Assembly (NCBI RefSeq): GCF_027595985.1
Contig: NC_073307.1
Location: 12,716,432 to 12,780,431 of the forward strand
Length of the DNA: 64,000 nucleotides
Direction of reading: 5' to 3'
From: Sorex araneus
Taxonomy: Eukaryota > Chordata > Mammalia > Eulipotyphla > Soricidae
This document shows positions 30,760 to 41,263 of this stretch, piece by piece. Each line of letters starts with the position of its first letter. The stretch's first letter is position 1. Position numbers and translations under genes: made by a program. Below the pieces are notes generated by a model. That model did no database searches and had not been told where the DNA came from. It worked only from the letters and a program-made list of their open reading frames with translations.

Positions 30760-31685
30760 CGGGCGTGGCCGGGCTGCCGCTGGGCTGCTCAGTGGCGGGT
30801 GCTTCCGCTGGGCTGTGCAGAACTGGGTTTAAGGACGTGAACCAAGCCAGTGGGTGTGAGGCGATTCTCAGGACTGCGGTCCGGGCAACCCCTCCTACCC
30901 CAAGCACGTTGCTCAGTTCATCAGCGTTGTTGCCCAAGTTCTGTTGGACGGTTCGCCAGCTGCCTCGCAAAGTGGCCCGAGGAGCACTTGTGCACTGTGC
31001 AAAATTAATAGCTGCTGGTGGGAGTTCGCAGAGTCCCCCGGTGCACCTGAGTTGGGGAGAGGCTGGAGGGTCAGGGTTAAAGGAGGAGGTGACGACTCGT
31101 GGCGCAGTGCTTGCTTTGTTTTGCACGCAGCCGGGTTGTTGGATTCCCCATGTTCCTCGTTCTCCCACCTCGACCCCAGCCCGCCAGAAATAATCCCAGA
31201 ACACACGCCTCGAGTAGCCCTTCCCCAGCCCCTCATCCCAAGTCTTTCTTGCACCCGGCCCAGCCCCATCACCCGGCTGGCCTCCCAGGCTGCCCCCTCC
31301 TGGCAATAGTTAGCAACAGGGCGCCGCCTGCACCCCTTCAGTGCCCATCCTCGCTGAGGAATTTTCCAGTAATCCTTAACCCACAAATACAATGGCTTTT
31401 TATTTTTTTCCAGGCACTGTTAATGGTCAGGTTTCATGCATAAAACATTCCAACGTCACACCATCCACCAGGGTCTCATCCTGCACCATTGACTCGTGGT
31501 CTGCTTCTTACTGAAGACCATGTATATCTCATTTTCTGTTGCCCTTGGGCATGTGTTATTCCCGTTACGTTTCCTGCATATGAATGAGGTCATTCTGTGT
31601 CCCTCTCCTCTACTACACAGCATGGTGCTCTCCAGATCGTAGGTGCAGAGTGAACGATTTCATCTTTTCTTAAAGCCAGTAGTTT
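30760..31685. other. Upstream flank of MAD2L1
   Basis: GC content falls off from the CpG island. Frames of 114-145 codons here have no domains. Between 31089 and 31235 a very diverged SINE-A may exist (GTGGCGCAGTGCTTGC, TTGCACGCAGCCGGG). A divergent noncoding transcript could start here, but nothing in the sequence proves one. Confidence 0.45.
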
Positions 31686-31689
31686 TATA

Positions 31690-31782
31690 ATAGGTAATAC
31701 AGGTTCTTTATTTGGTATCTGTTCTTAGGTACTTGGGTTGTTTCCAAATCTGTGCTATTGCGAATAGTGCTGCAATGAACCC
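31690..31782 (-). mobile_element. L1 3' region, left part, antisense
   Basis: TACTTGGGTTGTTTCCAAAT, then GCTATTGCGAATAGTGCTGC, is the typical antisense form of mammalian L1 3' sequence. It continues at 32000 beyond an RTE insertion. Confidence 0.85.
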
Positions 31783-31976
31783 TTGTCACTTGTCATCCCT
31801 GTTGATCTTTGATTTCCTGGAGTGGGCGCCAGCAATATCTTCATTTGTCCCTGTCTCCTGCGAGTGTAGCCCAATGACATCTGCTTGCTCCAGGAACAGG
31901 AAGAGCCTCAAATTGTTCATTCTGGGTTTTGATGAAGAAGTCTGACCATCTCATTGGTGGGTGGCCACGCAGTCTT
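31783..31976 (-). mobile_element. RTE-type LINE, 5'-truncated 3' end
   Basis: TCACTTGTCATCCCTGTTGA, TGGGCGCCAGCAATATCTTC, AGCCCAATGACATCTGCTTG and GACCATCTCATTGGTGGGTG match the 57644-57840 copy. Only about 195 bp of the 3' end is present. It is inserted into the surrounding L1. Confidence 0.85.
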
Positions 31977-32345
31977 TTGAACACAGGAGTGCATTTTTTC
32001 TTTTCCTGAACAGAGTTTTTGGGCCCTTGGGATAGATGCCAAGAAATCTAATTGTTAGATCATATGGAAGCTCAATTCTTGTTTCTTGTTGTTGTTGTTG
32101 TTGTTTTTGCAGTGTCTTTATTGTTTTCTAAGAAGGCTGAACCCTTTGACATTCCCACCAGCAGTGACTGAGGGTCACTTTTCTCTACATCCCAGCCAGG
32201 CCAACACTGGTTGTTTTTTGTTCTTTGTGATAAGTGCCAGTCTGGCAAGTGTGAAGTGATACCTCACTGTTGTCTTGATTTGCATTTCCCAGATGTTCAA
32301 TGATACTGAGCATTTTTTCATATGCTTTTTCCAGCAAGGGTCTTT
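31977..32345 (-). mobile_element. L1 3' region, right part, antisense
   Basis: GATAGATGCCAAGAAATCTA, TCATATGGAAGCTCAATTCT, AGTGTGAAGTGATACCTCAC and TTTGCATTTCCCAGATG are the antisense L1 series. It is contiguous with 31690-31782 once the RTE is removed. A (GTT)n run lies at 32087-32107. Confidence 0.88.
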
Positions 32346-32349
32346 CAAG

Positions 32350-32820
32350 TGGGGTTGAGGCACATTTAGGAGCTGGTGCCTCGCTGATGCTCCTGTCTGT
32401 TATGAGACTATTGTTTCTGCACCCCACCCGCCCACTGGGAGCAGCTAGAAAGATATTTATAACATGAAACATGGAAAAAAAAACCAAACATACCCTTATT
32501 CATCAGACTGTTGTTTAATTGTATGAAAAATTCCAGGGGTTGTCAGTTCTTCTCTTGCAGTTGCTGCAAATTTGTGGTCTAAAACACTCATTATCTGGGG
32601 TGAGGTGTCTAGGCATGGCCACGCTGACATTGAGATTAACGGGGTCACGTGATTGAAAGAAAGCTATCTGCCCAGGGGTATCACCTGAGAGCCGGGACCT
32701 CTCCCAGCCCTGTGGTTGGGAGTATTAATGCCCTTTTGTTGTTGGACTCTGCTTCTCAGGGTCTGGCCAGCGGTTGGTCACAGTCTAGACTTGTCCCTTT
32801 GCCAAATAGCCCTTCCCTGG
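32350..32820. other. No gene or recognised repeat
   Basis: Intergenic DNA, possibly still old L1 at the left edge. Nothing firm. Confidence 0.5.
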
Positions 32821-32843
32821 ACTCTGCCACACTTTATTTATTT

Positions 32844-33006
32844 TTGGTGGAGTCACTTGTAGCAATGCTCAGGGGTTACTCCTGACTCTGCACTCAGGAA
32901 TCACTCCTGGTGGTGCTCAGGGGACCATGTGAGGTGTCAGGGATCAAACCCTGGTCAGCTGCATGCAAGGCAAGTGCCCTACTTGCTGTACAATATTTCC
33001 CACCAT
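32844..33006 (-). mobile_element. SINE-A, first of two in the same target
   Basis: Antisense copy, CAATGCTCAGGGGTTACTCC through GGGGACCATGTGAGGTGTCA, with a degraded head. CTCTGCCACACTTTATTTAT at its left is duplicated at its right with one change (33007). Confidence 0.9.
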
Positions 33007-33028
33007 CTCTCCCACACTTTATTTATTT

Positions 33029-33206
33029 AACTTTTTTTTTTTTTTGCTTTTTGGGTTAAACCTGGCGATGTTCAGGGGTTACTCCTGGCTCTGCACTCAG
33101 AAATTACTCGTGGCTGTGCTCAGGAGACCATATGGGATACCAGGGATTGAACCTCGGTCGGTTGCGTGCAAGACAAATGCCCTACCCACTGTACTATCGC
33201 TCCAGC
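33029..33206 (-). mobile_element. SINE-A, second insertion into the duplicated target
   Basis: Younger antisense copy ending CTATCGCTCCAGC. TCTCTCCCACACTTTA at 33006-33021 and again at 33207-33222 flank it, giving three copies of the original site in all. Confidence 0.94.
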
Positions 33207-33224
33207 TCTCTCCCACACTTTAAA

Positions 33225-33965
33225 GATTCTTTTTAAACAGCCAGTTACTATTTTAATTTTTTTTTTGAGAGCCAGTTTGGAGTGGTTTGAATCCAGTTTC
33301 ATTCATAACAGCCTTAACATACCTGCAGCCAATTCCTTCCAGTCATTCCAAAGAATAAACCTTGAACCTAATAAGAATTTATATTTTGCCTTAAAATACT
33401 CCAAACAACATCCATGCCAACACTGAGTTTTTAATTTTGTCTGGTGCTGGAAATTGGGGTAACTCTTGCTCAAAGGCCAATTTTCTGATCCTCTCCAGAG
33501 CCATCCATGTAGAAGCAAACAGCCTGATTTCACCGTTTCTTCTCCAGGAATGTCAATTAGGGCCAGAATCCAGGCATTGCCTTCATGGAGCTTGGCACCT
33601 CCTTTTCTCACTTAAAGAGAAAAGTGTCTTTCCCCCCACCGACCTCTTTTTCCTTTTCCCCCTTTGAATTTTGCTGCACCTCACTTGAGAGATGGGCCCC
33701 AGAGCCTTTCCCATGCCTGGGGTGTGCTTGGCTGTGAAGCCATATCCCTGAACCCAACAACTTACTATTCTTCGGTGGAACTTTATTTTTAAAATTCAGA
33801 ACTTTAGGAAAGAATTCTTGGCTTTTGTGGTCATATAGTTTGTAAATTATCCAGAGATGCAAATAATTTACTAGTATAATCATGAGTCTGGAATTGGAAT
33901 GGCTAGCTAACGTTCTCTTCTTTATGTATAGTTTTATTAAAATATGCATAGCTATGACTAAAGAA
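33225..33965. other. No gene or recognised repeat
   Basis: Intergenic DNA with unsupported frames of up to 113 codons. Confidence 0.55.
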
Positions 33966-33976
33966 AAATAGAATAT

Positions 33977-34160
33977 GGGGCCGGAGTGATAGTATAGCAG
34001 GGAAGGTGTTTGCCTTGTGTGTGGCCGACCCTGGTTTGATCCCTTTCATCCTGTATGGTCCCCAAACGGTCAGGAGTAATTCCTGAGTGCAGAGCCAGGA
34101 GTAACCCCTGAGCAACACCAGGTGTGACCCAAAAAGCAATATATAAATAAATAAGCAACA
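33977..34160 (+). mobile_element. SINE-A copy with target-site duplication
   Basis: GGGGCCGGAGTGATAGTATA to GTGTGACCCAAAAAGC plus an AT-rich tail. AATAGAATATG and AATAGAATGTG flank it. Confidence 0.93.
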
Positions 34161-34174
34161 AATAGAATGTGTTT

Positions 34175-34550
34175 TTATATCTACCGTGGCTGCCCCTTTC
34201 AATTAACTTTTCTCATTAGTCTGTTTTTTAAATAACAAGTTTCATCTCAAGGATTGTGAAATGTGTTATATTCTGTTTAGAAATGACATTTTATCTGTTC
34301 TAATTTCCAATTATATTTATACATATCAAAGACCTAATTGTTACTATTATAGCTATAGGAGCAGGAGAGAAATAAGCAGGTGAGGTGAAAAGAAAATAGC
34401 CCCAGAGAAAAATTTCTGGGCACCAGAGCATGACCAAGGACATGCAGAAAATAATCCTCAGACATGCCCTGCTCTTTCACAATCCTCCCCCTCTTTTTTT
34501 TTTTTTAACCACCTTCCATATCTTTAACCGGCTACAGAGAATTCACCCAT
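34175..34550. other. No gene or recognised repeat
   Basis: AT-rich, with a poly-T run at 34494-34506. Confidence 0.5.
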
Positions 34551-34554
34551 CCCC

Positions 34555-35092
34555 CTACTCACAATAGCCAGAATCTGGAAACAACCTGAATGACCGAGAA
34601 CAGACCAATGGATAAACTAGGCACAACTACACAATGGAATACTACACAGTCACCAGGAAAAATAGTCATGAAATTTGCTTTTAGATGGATGGACATGGAA
34701 AGTATACTGAGTGACATGAGTCAGAAGGAGAGGGACAGACAGAGAATGATTGGACTTACTTGTGGTATATATATATATAAAAACATAATAAGAGACTAAT
34801 ACCCAAGGATAGTACCCAATCCAGGAGGACTGGTCCATGCGTGGTTGGAAGCCTATATCATCAAGTGGAGGTGGGCAGGAAGGGCAGTTAGGATAGAGAA
34901 GGGACCACAGTGACAATGATAGTTGGCAATGATCACTCTGGACAAGATCAGAGTGCTGAAATGTATAACTTTTAGTACCTGTATTGCAAGCCATAATGCC
35001 CAAAAGGAGGAGGGGGAACCTGGGGCATTGTTGGTAGGGAATAAACAGTGATAAAGGGACAGATGTTGGAGCATTGTATGACTGAAATCTAT
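34555..35092 (+). mobile_element. L1 3'UTR and tail
   Basis: CACAATAGCCAGAATCTGGA, ACACAATGGAATACTACACA, TGAGTCAGAAGGAGAGGGAC and TGTATGACTGAAATCTATTG follow the L1 3' order and join it to the L1-tail phrases seen at 2080 and 7890. This links those tails to L1. Confidence 0.88.
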
Positions 35093-35165
35093 TGCATACA
35101 GCCAACCCTCACCCCGAGCTCAGACCCGGAGTAAGTAAGCACTGGGCACAGTTAGGTGTGGTCCG
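35093..35165 (+). mobile_element. SINE-A fragment
   Basis: ACCCCGAGCTCAGACCCGGA and GGGCACAGTTAGGTGTGGTC suggest a short 3' half. Confidence 0.5.
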
Positions 35166-35199
35166 GAATAACAACGGAAAACTTAAAAAAAAAAAGTCT

Positions 35200-35740
35200 A
35201 CTCAATTTGACCTTCTTGTTTGCGGTCCTCTGCTTTCAGTCCTGACTGCCCGAGGACAAAAACTTGAGCACTAATAACTTTACTACATTACAAAGAATTT
35301 TTGTCTAACCACGCAGATTATAGCGTTCTGCCTTTATGTATTCTGCATGGTGATGTCTCACAAGGCTCGTTCCAGTCAGACAGCGTTGATGTAATTATGT
35401 GATGGTTTGTGCTGTGTCTTATTTGTTTTTGTAGAGGATGCATGGTGACTTTTAATGAGCCCTGCACCTGTATTTCTTGAAAGAAGGAATAGTTGAATAT
35501 TTGCTTAGAAAAGCTTCATGGAAGATCCCCAAACATCCCAAAACATTTCCCAGTTAGAAAAGCAATTTGGATAGAAGAGGTGAGTCTGCCTTAGGAATCT
35601 CTGAGTGCATATCTGAGTTGATTGAACTGGAGGTACCCGAAATTTTTAGTAAGATCAACATAATTAGGATTGACTATTGACTAGAAAAAGTAAATTTTTT
35701 AAAATTGTTTTACTCTTTTTTTTAAAGTAAGCCCAGTAAT
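35200..35740. other. No gene or recognised repeat
   Basis: Intergenic, AT-rich near 35690-35730. Confidence 0.5.
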
Positions 35741-35744
35741 CCTT

Positions 35745-36752
35745 GTACTATGTATAGTGATCCCATTCTACAAGGAAGTGATCATTGATGTAAATAGAGG
35801 GGTTCAGTAGGGTGATACCATTTCACCGAAACTCTTCAGTGCCACCCTTGACAATAATGTCATGCAATGACTAGAATGGGAAGGAATGGGAGTCAGATAA
35901 ATGGTCAACAACTACACCAACTCTGTTTCACTCATGACATCATTCTCATAACATCAAAAATTAGCCAAGTGGCACAAATGCTGGCTGACTTCAACCGCAA
36001 GTGTGGAGAGGTCGGACTCCACATACAAAAGTATGTTTATGAAAAACGAACTAGTCCCTGATGTTCCATTTGCTCTCAATGGAACAAATATCTCTGAATG
36101 CAGCAGCTATGTGTACCTGGAGAACTCAACATGAGAAATGACTTGGTGCCAGAACTGCGCAGAGGAAGAGAGCAGCATGGAATGCCTTCAAGAGCGTTGA
36201 AGAAGTGGTTAAGAGGATGAAGAACCTCCAGCTCCGGGCACATCTTTTCGACTCCACCGTTCTTCCTGCACTAACATATGCCTCAGAGACCTGGGCCCTA
36301 TGAAAACAGGATGAGAATGCTAGTTGGGTCTCCCAAAGAGGAATCGAAAGAGATATGCTTGGAGTATCACGTTTCACTCAAGTGAGAGAAGGAATCCGGA
36401 GTTTCAACCTCTGCCGATGCTCAAGAATCAGGGTTGCTGTCTTGTTTGCCAAGACGTCAAAAATCAGATGGGCTGGACACGTAATGAAATTCAGAGATGA
36501 CTGCTGGACTAGAACTGTTACCGACTGGATTCCATAGGACATCAAAAGACCGTGTGGCCACCCACCAATGAGATGATCAGACTTCTTTGTCAAAACCCTG
36601 AATGAATGATGTGAGGCTCTTCCTGTTCCTGGAGCCAACAGATATCATTGGGCTACACTAGCATGGGTCAGGGACGAATGGAGACATTACTGGCACCTGC
36701 TCTAGCAAATCAATGATCAACGGGATGACAAGTGATACAAGTGATACAAGTG
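35745..36752 (+). pseudogene. RTE-type LINE: reverse transcriptase palm to C-terminus and 3' end
   Basis: The conceptual translation in shifting frames shows RT motif GDTISPKLFSAT, then LHQLCFTHDIILIT, where the FADD catalytic box has become FTHD. It continues with YASETWAL, MLGVSRFTQVREGI, SKIRWAGHV and DDCWTRTVTDWIP. The order and motifs fit the RTE/BovB-like clade of non-LTR retrotransposons. Stops (one in the GVRQGDT-type motif) and frameshifts make it dead. The 5' endonuclease and early RT are absent. The 3' end 36677-36730 equals the SINE-B 3' end and runs into (ACAAGTGAT)n repeats, not poly(A). Confidence 0.88.
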
Positions 36753-36849
36753 ATGTGTAGTTGGTGCCCCCAAACTTAAGAGGGTGACAGAACTGGTTGG
36801 GTACTTGACTGTGTCAGTTTTTTACTTCTGCTTTCCGATTTGTTTTACT

Positions 36850-37414
36850 GTGGCCACAAGCAACTTTTATTAAACAATTGAAATATGCTGGTCTGGATTG
36901 AGGGTAAGTCAAAGGTACTAGATTTCTAGAACAGTGTAAGGAACCGTCACCACAGTACAAAAGCAACTTCCTGAATGGAAGAAGATATTCACAAATCATA
37001 TATCTGACAAAGGGTTAGTGTCTGAACTATATCAAGTTCTTAAGCATCTCATAGAAGAGCGATCCAGTTAAGCCATGGATAGAATTGCTGAGTAGGCGTT
37101 TTTTCAAAATAGAGACATCAATGGCTATGATAGGAAAATATGCTCTGATGAACATCTTTTTTTGGTTTTTTTGGGGGGGACCAACAGCCGATGATCCTCA
37201 GTGGTTACTCCTGACTCTGCACTAGAGAATTACTCCTCTTGGTGCTTGGGAGATCATATAGGATGCCAGGGAATGAACTCAGGTCAGCCGCATGCAAGGT
37301 ACACTCCCTCCCCACTGGACTATCACTCAGGCCCCTCATTATTTATTAGTAGTGAAATGAAAATCAGAAGCACAATGAGATATCACGTCACACTTGTGAG
37401 AGAGTAGAGCATCT
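36850..37414 (+). mobile_element. L1 ORF2 C-terminal region, interrupted by SINE-A
   Basis: GGAAGAAGATATTCACAAAT, CTGACAAAGGGTTAGTGTCT and GGAAAATATGCTCTGATGAA, then after the SINE AATGAAAATCAGAAGCACAA and AGATATCACGTCACACTTGT. This is the order of the ORF2 end of mammalian L1. No open frame remains. Confidence 0.78.
37157..37333 (-). mobile_element. SINE-A within L1
   Basis: Antisense copy, TGGTTACTCCTGACTCTGCA through GGATGCCAGGGAATGAACTC, with head ACTATCACTCAGGCCCC. It separates two L1 segments that are contiguous in L1. Confidence 0.9.
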
Positions 37415-38031
37415 GTTTTTAAATTTTTTAAATTTTTTTAAGGGTTATAATTACTTTACGTCAAAATTAAGTTTTTTTTAAATTAATTTATTTTTTTAAT
37501 TAGTGAATCACCGTGAGGGTACAATTACAGATTTATACATTTCTGTGCTTGTGTTTCCCTCATACAATATTCAAGAATCCATTTCTCACCAGTGCCCATT
37601 CTCCACCACCAATAAACCCAGCATCCCTCCCACCCCCCAAGCCCATCTCCCCCCACCCCACCCTGTCTCTGTGGCAGAGTATTCCCTTTTGTTCTCTCTC
37701 TCCAATTGGGTGTTGTGGTTTGCAATAGGGGTGTTGAGTGGCCATCGTGTTAAGTCTCTAGTCTACTTTCAGCACGCATCTCCCTTCCCACGCTTGGTCT
37801 CCAACCACATTTTACTTGGTGTTCCCTTCTTTATCTGAGCTGCCTTTTTCCCAGAATGTGAGGCCAGCTTCCAAGCCATGGAGTCATCCTCCTGGTACTT
37901 ATTTCTACTATTCTTGGGTGTTAGTCTCCTACTCTGTTATTTTATATTCTACAGATAAGTGCAATTTTTCTATGTCTGTCTCTCTCTTTCTGACTCATTT
38001 CACTTAACATGATACTTTCCATGTTGATCCG
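37415..38031 (-). mobile_element. Truncated L1 3' end inserted antisense, with 17-bp duplication
   Basis: Read on the minus strand: ATGGAAAGTATCATGTTAAG, then TGAGTCAGAAAGAGAGAGA, then the L1 tail and an A-rich end. GAGAGAGTAGAGCATCT (37398-37414) and GAGAAAGTAGAGCATCT (38032-38048) flank it. It is the longest clean L1-tail copy here (about 617 bp). Confidence 0.9.
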
Positions 38032-38317
38032 AGAAAGTAGAGCATCTTATAAGGCAAGGCTGGGAGTTCCATCTCCAACCCCATATCACATACCCTGAGT
38101 GAGTTTGATCCCAGCGGCTCTGGCTGTGTGGTTCAGGCTCCTCTGTGCCACCTGGAAGTGTTTGATCTCACAGACATTGAACCAAGTGTGTGTGAGCCCG
38201 CAAGTAAAGTGTGTGACCCCAGTGTGAACTCCAACTAATTGTGTGCAGCCCCTGGCATGATATTTTATTGTATTTGATGGTATAAAATATATTAGTAAGA
38301 TACTTACTTGCTCCCCC

Positions 38318-38410
38318 TCAAGACAGTTAGGAGTGATTCCTGAGTGCAGAGCCAGGAGAATAACCTTGGAGCACTGCTGAGTGTGGCCCCAAAGCAAAAC
38401 CAAAACTAAA
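38318..38410 (+). mobile_element. SINE-A 3' half
   Basis: CAGTTAGGAGTGATTCCTGA, AGAGCCAGGAGAATAACCTT and GTGTGGCCCCAAAGC with an A-rich tail. Confidence 0.82.
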
Positions 38411-38414
38411 CAAA

Positions 38415-39180
38415 CAAACAAAAAATCACCCATGTAACTTATGCTGTCAAACACTGCTAGTCAAGATAATGGGATCAAGGAGATGATGACACCTTTCCAA
38501 CAGCATTCTTAAACAAACGATTTTGATTTACTTACATGAAAAGAAATTGATGATAATAAATATTTTAGTAATGTGGGACTAAGAAGAGGTTGAGAACCTA
38601 TACTTGAATGTCAAAGATGTTGATTAAGCAGATATGCATCCAAAGAAGATATTTGGAAACAGAAATAAGTTACAACTGACAGAAAGGAAGAAAGAAATGG
38701 TGCTGCAAAGTAAATTCAAGGTGTCAAACCTGTAATACAAGGTGGTGTTGGTCAAAACCACAGAGCTATGTGGAAGAGCTGCTGAAATTTTGAGCCTGTT
38801 CTTTGATTTATCGCAATTAACAAGCATCTAGAAGCGTCTGCGTGAGTTATCACCCACCAATGTTTGGATGCTTGTTTGACATTGATTCTAATTTTTTTTA
38901 TTTTTATACATTTTATTTTCATAAAGTAGTTCACAATAGTTCATTGCAAATAGTATTCAAACACTCACCCAACCAGAGATTGTCTTCCCACCACAATAAG
39001 AGGGAAGTGTGTGAAGGTTGTTGGTTCATTCTGGAGCCATTTAAGCCCATATATAACAGAATAAAAGCTAGTATGTTAAACCAAACACATGTGTGCTGCT
39101 TTAGATACATGAGTGGGCTAGAGTATAAGAGGCTGTGTGCTCCAGGAAAAACTGCATTGCTCTCTTCCGGGAGCTTTGTT
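38415..39180. other. No gene or recognised repeat
   Basis: Intergenic DNA. The 114-codon frame at 38842 lacks any domain. Confidence 0.5.
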
Positions 39181-39185
39181 TTATA

Positions 39186-39560
39186 GTGTCTGGATCTTGG
39201 TCATTGATGAGATTATGTGGTGTGGTATGTGTGTGGGGCGGGTGGGGGCAGTTTGTGGGTGTGGCTGCCAAGCTACTGGAAAACTGAGGATCTGGGTGGA
39301 GAAACTCCAGTCCAGTCTGAGCAGGCTTGGAGATCTCAGCCACAGGTCCCGTATACCTGGGTTCCTCTGATGGTTTCTTCATGCTTGAGGCTCATCCGTG
39401 CGTATGGAGAGTGGTCTTGAGCATGGCTGTGGCTGGGTTCTGGAGGTTTTTGGCTACTGGGGCTCTGCTTGGGGCGGGGAGGGAAACTCAACCCACCCCC
39501 CTCCCACCTCCGAGGGGCCCGGTGAAGACACCCTGGCATGGGGGCAGGAGATTCTGCCAA
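39186..39560 (-). mobile_element. Interspersed repeat shared with 41790-41965 (possible RTE 5' or internal part)
   Basis: The reverse complement contains GCTGAGATCTCCAAGCC, TTTTCCAGTAGCTTGGCAGC and CACACCCACAAACTG, each present in the same order at 41850-41930. Upstream it has a C-rich stretch with CAGCCACAGCCATGCTCAAG. Its identity is not known to me. In its relative it is joined to an RTE-type 3' end. Confidence 0.65.
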
Positions 39561-39644
39561 TTCTAATTTTTTATTGTTGGATTAATCTTGGATGCTTATT
39601 TGACATTGAGTGAGAATGATCACTTTCCTTTCAAGTAGGGTTTG

Positions 39645-39722
39645 GGGAGACATCACAGGTGGTAAAGCTAGCACTTCAGGCACCCATGAGGCTCTGAGTT
39701 TGAACCCTGACACCATACATCC
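39645..39722 (+). mobile_element. Possible SINE-A head fragment
   Basis: GGGGAGACATCACAGGTGGT and GAGTTTGAACCCTGACACC resemble a diverged tRNA-like head with a B box. Confidence 0.45.
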
Positions 39723-39879
39723 CTCCTTTTCCCTTTCCCACTTGTGAGTTTCAAAGGAAAGCACGGGCTCAAGAGGGACTCAAGCATTCAAAGTTCCCCT
39801 TGCTGGCCCATGGTGACGGATGGGTGAGGACGGGGGAACGGAGAAACAGGGCCAGGTTGCTTGGTTGACAGTTTATTTC

Positions 39880-40830
39880 TTTTTCCTGCCCAACGTAGTC
39901 TGATTATAAGTAGTTTTGGTTATAATCCTAGTCCTCATAGTTCCCTCATCCTTGCCCTCATAGTCCTCCTCTTTCTAGTCCCTCTTTCCCCTCACAGCAT
40001 AGTTATATAGAAATCATGAAGGGTGGGGTACACATAGGTGGGGTTGAATACTGTCATGACAACAAATGGAGGTAAAGTCACTCCTTTAAGGGAAGTTCTA
40101 GGAGATTAACTCAAGGACAAGATCTCACCTGAGGGTTCAGCTCTCTAGATTACTAAGAGATTCTCTCAAGGGCCGGACTCCATCTAGGGTATATTGCTTT
40201 CTCCTTTCCTCAGCTAGTAATCCATTTAAACAATCACAGTAAACTTACTTCTTATTAATATTTCTAGTCTTTTTGTATGAACACAATAAGAGATATATTA
40301 AGCTTAAAGTTTGGCTCTTTCTGGGGGCATCTCGCTATATAATCCAGATCACAGTCCTCAGGTCAGGTTACTCTTTCCTAACCCCAGCAGGGTCCTTATT
40401 CTGTTACTTCTTTTTGGGTCATGACAGAATTTGTCCATGAGTATGCTCTTAACTTATACTTCTTATGGTGCTTAGCTTGTCCCCTTTCGATGGCAGGGTA
40501 GCTTACAGCTTGCTCTGGGTCCATTTAACCCCTTTGTTGGGACCCTGCTTTTGGAGTGCTAGGAACTAAGGGCAACTGAGGTTTAAGTTAAGTAAATATG
40601 GACTATTATTTTTGAGTCAGTTGACTCCCATGTTACAAAAGCATAGCATCAACTGTCTTCCTGTGTCTATACAAAGGACATTGCTAAATCATGCAAATGA
40701 CATAAAGGAAAGAGAAAAGCAATATAGGATTATTCATGCTTGATGGAATTGGGTGTGCCTCAGAGGTACTATAATGAGAATAACTCAATAAACCTAAGTG
40801 CCTCTGGGAGGAAGAAGGACAACCCAATGT
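39880..40830 (+). repeat. Unclassified interspersed repeat, copy 1
   Basis: From about 39940 to 40800 it matches the reverse complement of 60530-61350. Shared phrases include CCCCAGCAGGGTCC/CCCTAGCAGGGTCC, CTCTTAACTTATA, GATGCCAGGGTAGC-type, TTGGGACCCTGC, GTTACAAAAGCATAGCAT, and an AATAAACCTAAG near the end. It has no coding frame. It could be an LTR-type or LINE untranslated segment. Confidence 0.7.
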
Positions 40831-41042
40831 TAATCAACACCCACTGAGTTTGAGTTTACTAGACCCCAGCACTGCCAGTGTGTCTGGCCCTTAGTAAAAA
40901 ACAACAATAACAACAACAACAAAAGTGATAAAACATTTTTAGGTAAATTTACTTTAACAATTTAACAATATTTTTAGTACATTTTGTTTCAGGGAAGACT
41001 ATTTGGATAAGAAGAAGTATTATAAATTTAAAATATTTCCCC

Positions 41043-41213
41043 TCGGGGCTGGGGAGATAGTACAATAGGCAAGGGGTTTGCCTGCATACAGCCTACCTTG
41101 GTTCTATACCCGGTATCCCATATGGTCCCCCGAGCCCACCAGGAGTCATCACTGAAAACAGTGAAGAGTAAGCTCTGAGCACAGCTGGATGTGAGCCCCA
41201 ACACCCCCCCCCA
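41043..41213 (+). mobile_element. SINE-A variant
   Basis: GGGGCTGGGGAGATAGTACA head, GTATCCCATATGGTCCCCCG body, and a tail in C-rich sequence. Confidence 0.88.
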
Positions 41214-41263
41214 AATAATAGTGATTAAATAAAAAGTTTACCTGGCCCAAGTGAGAGAATTCA

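Larger units (their letters stand above)
29740..30760. promoter_or_regulatory. MAD2L1: CpG island over MAD2L1 exon 1 and promoter
   Basis: A dense run of CG dinucleotides and very high GC stands out in an otherwise AT-rich window. It begins in intron 1, covers exon 1 and extends about 500 bp upstream of the ATG. There is no TATA box near the expected start. This fits a housekeeping, cell-cycle-regulated promoter. Long open frames read through it on both strands only because GC-rich DNA lacks stop codons. Confidence 0.9.

Noticed and set aside
35867..36537. RTE reverse-transcriptase frames as a functional gene
   Set aside because: Stops, frame changes and a mutated catalytic FADD box show a dead retrotransposon copy.
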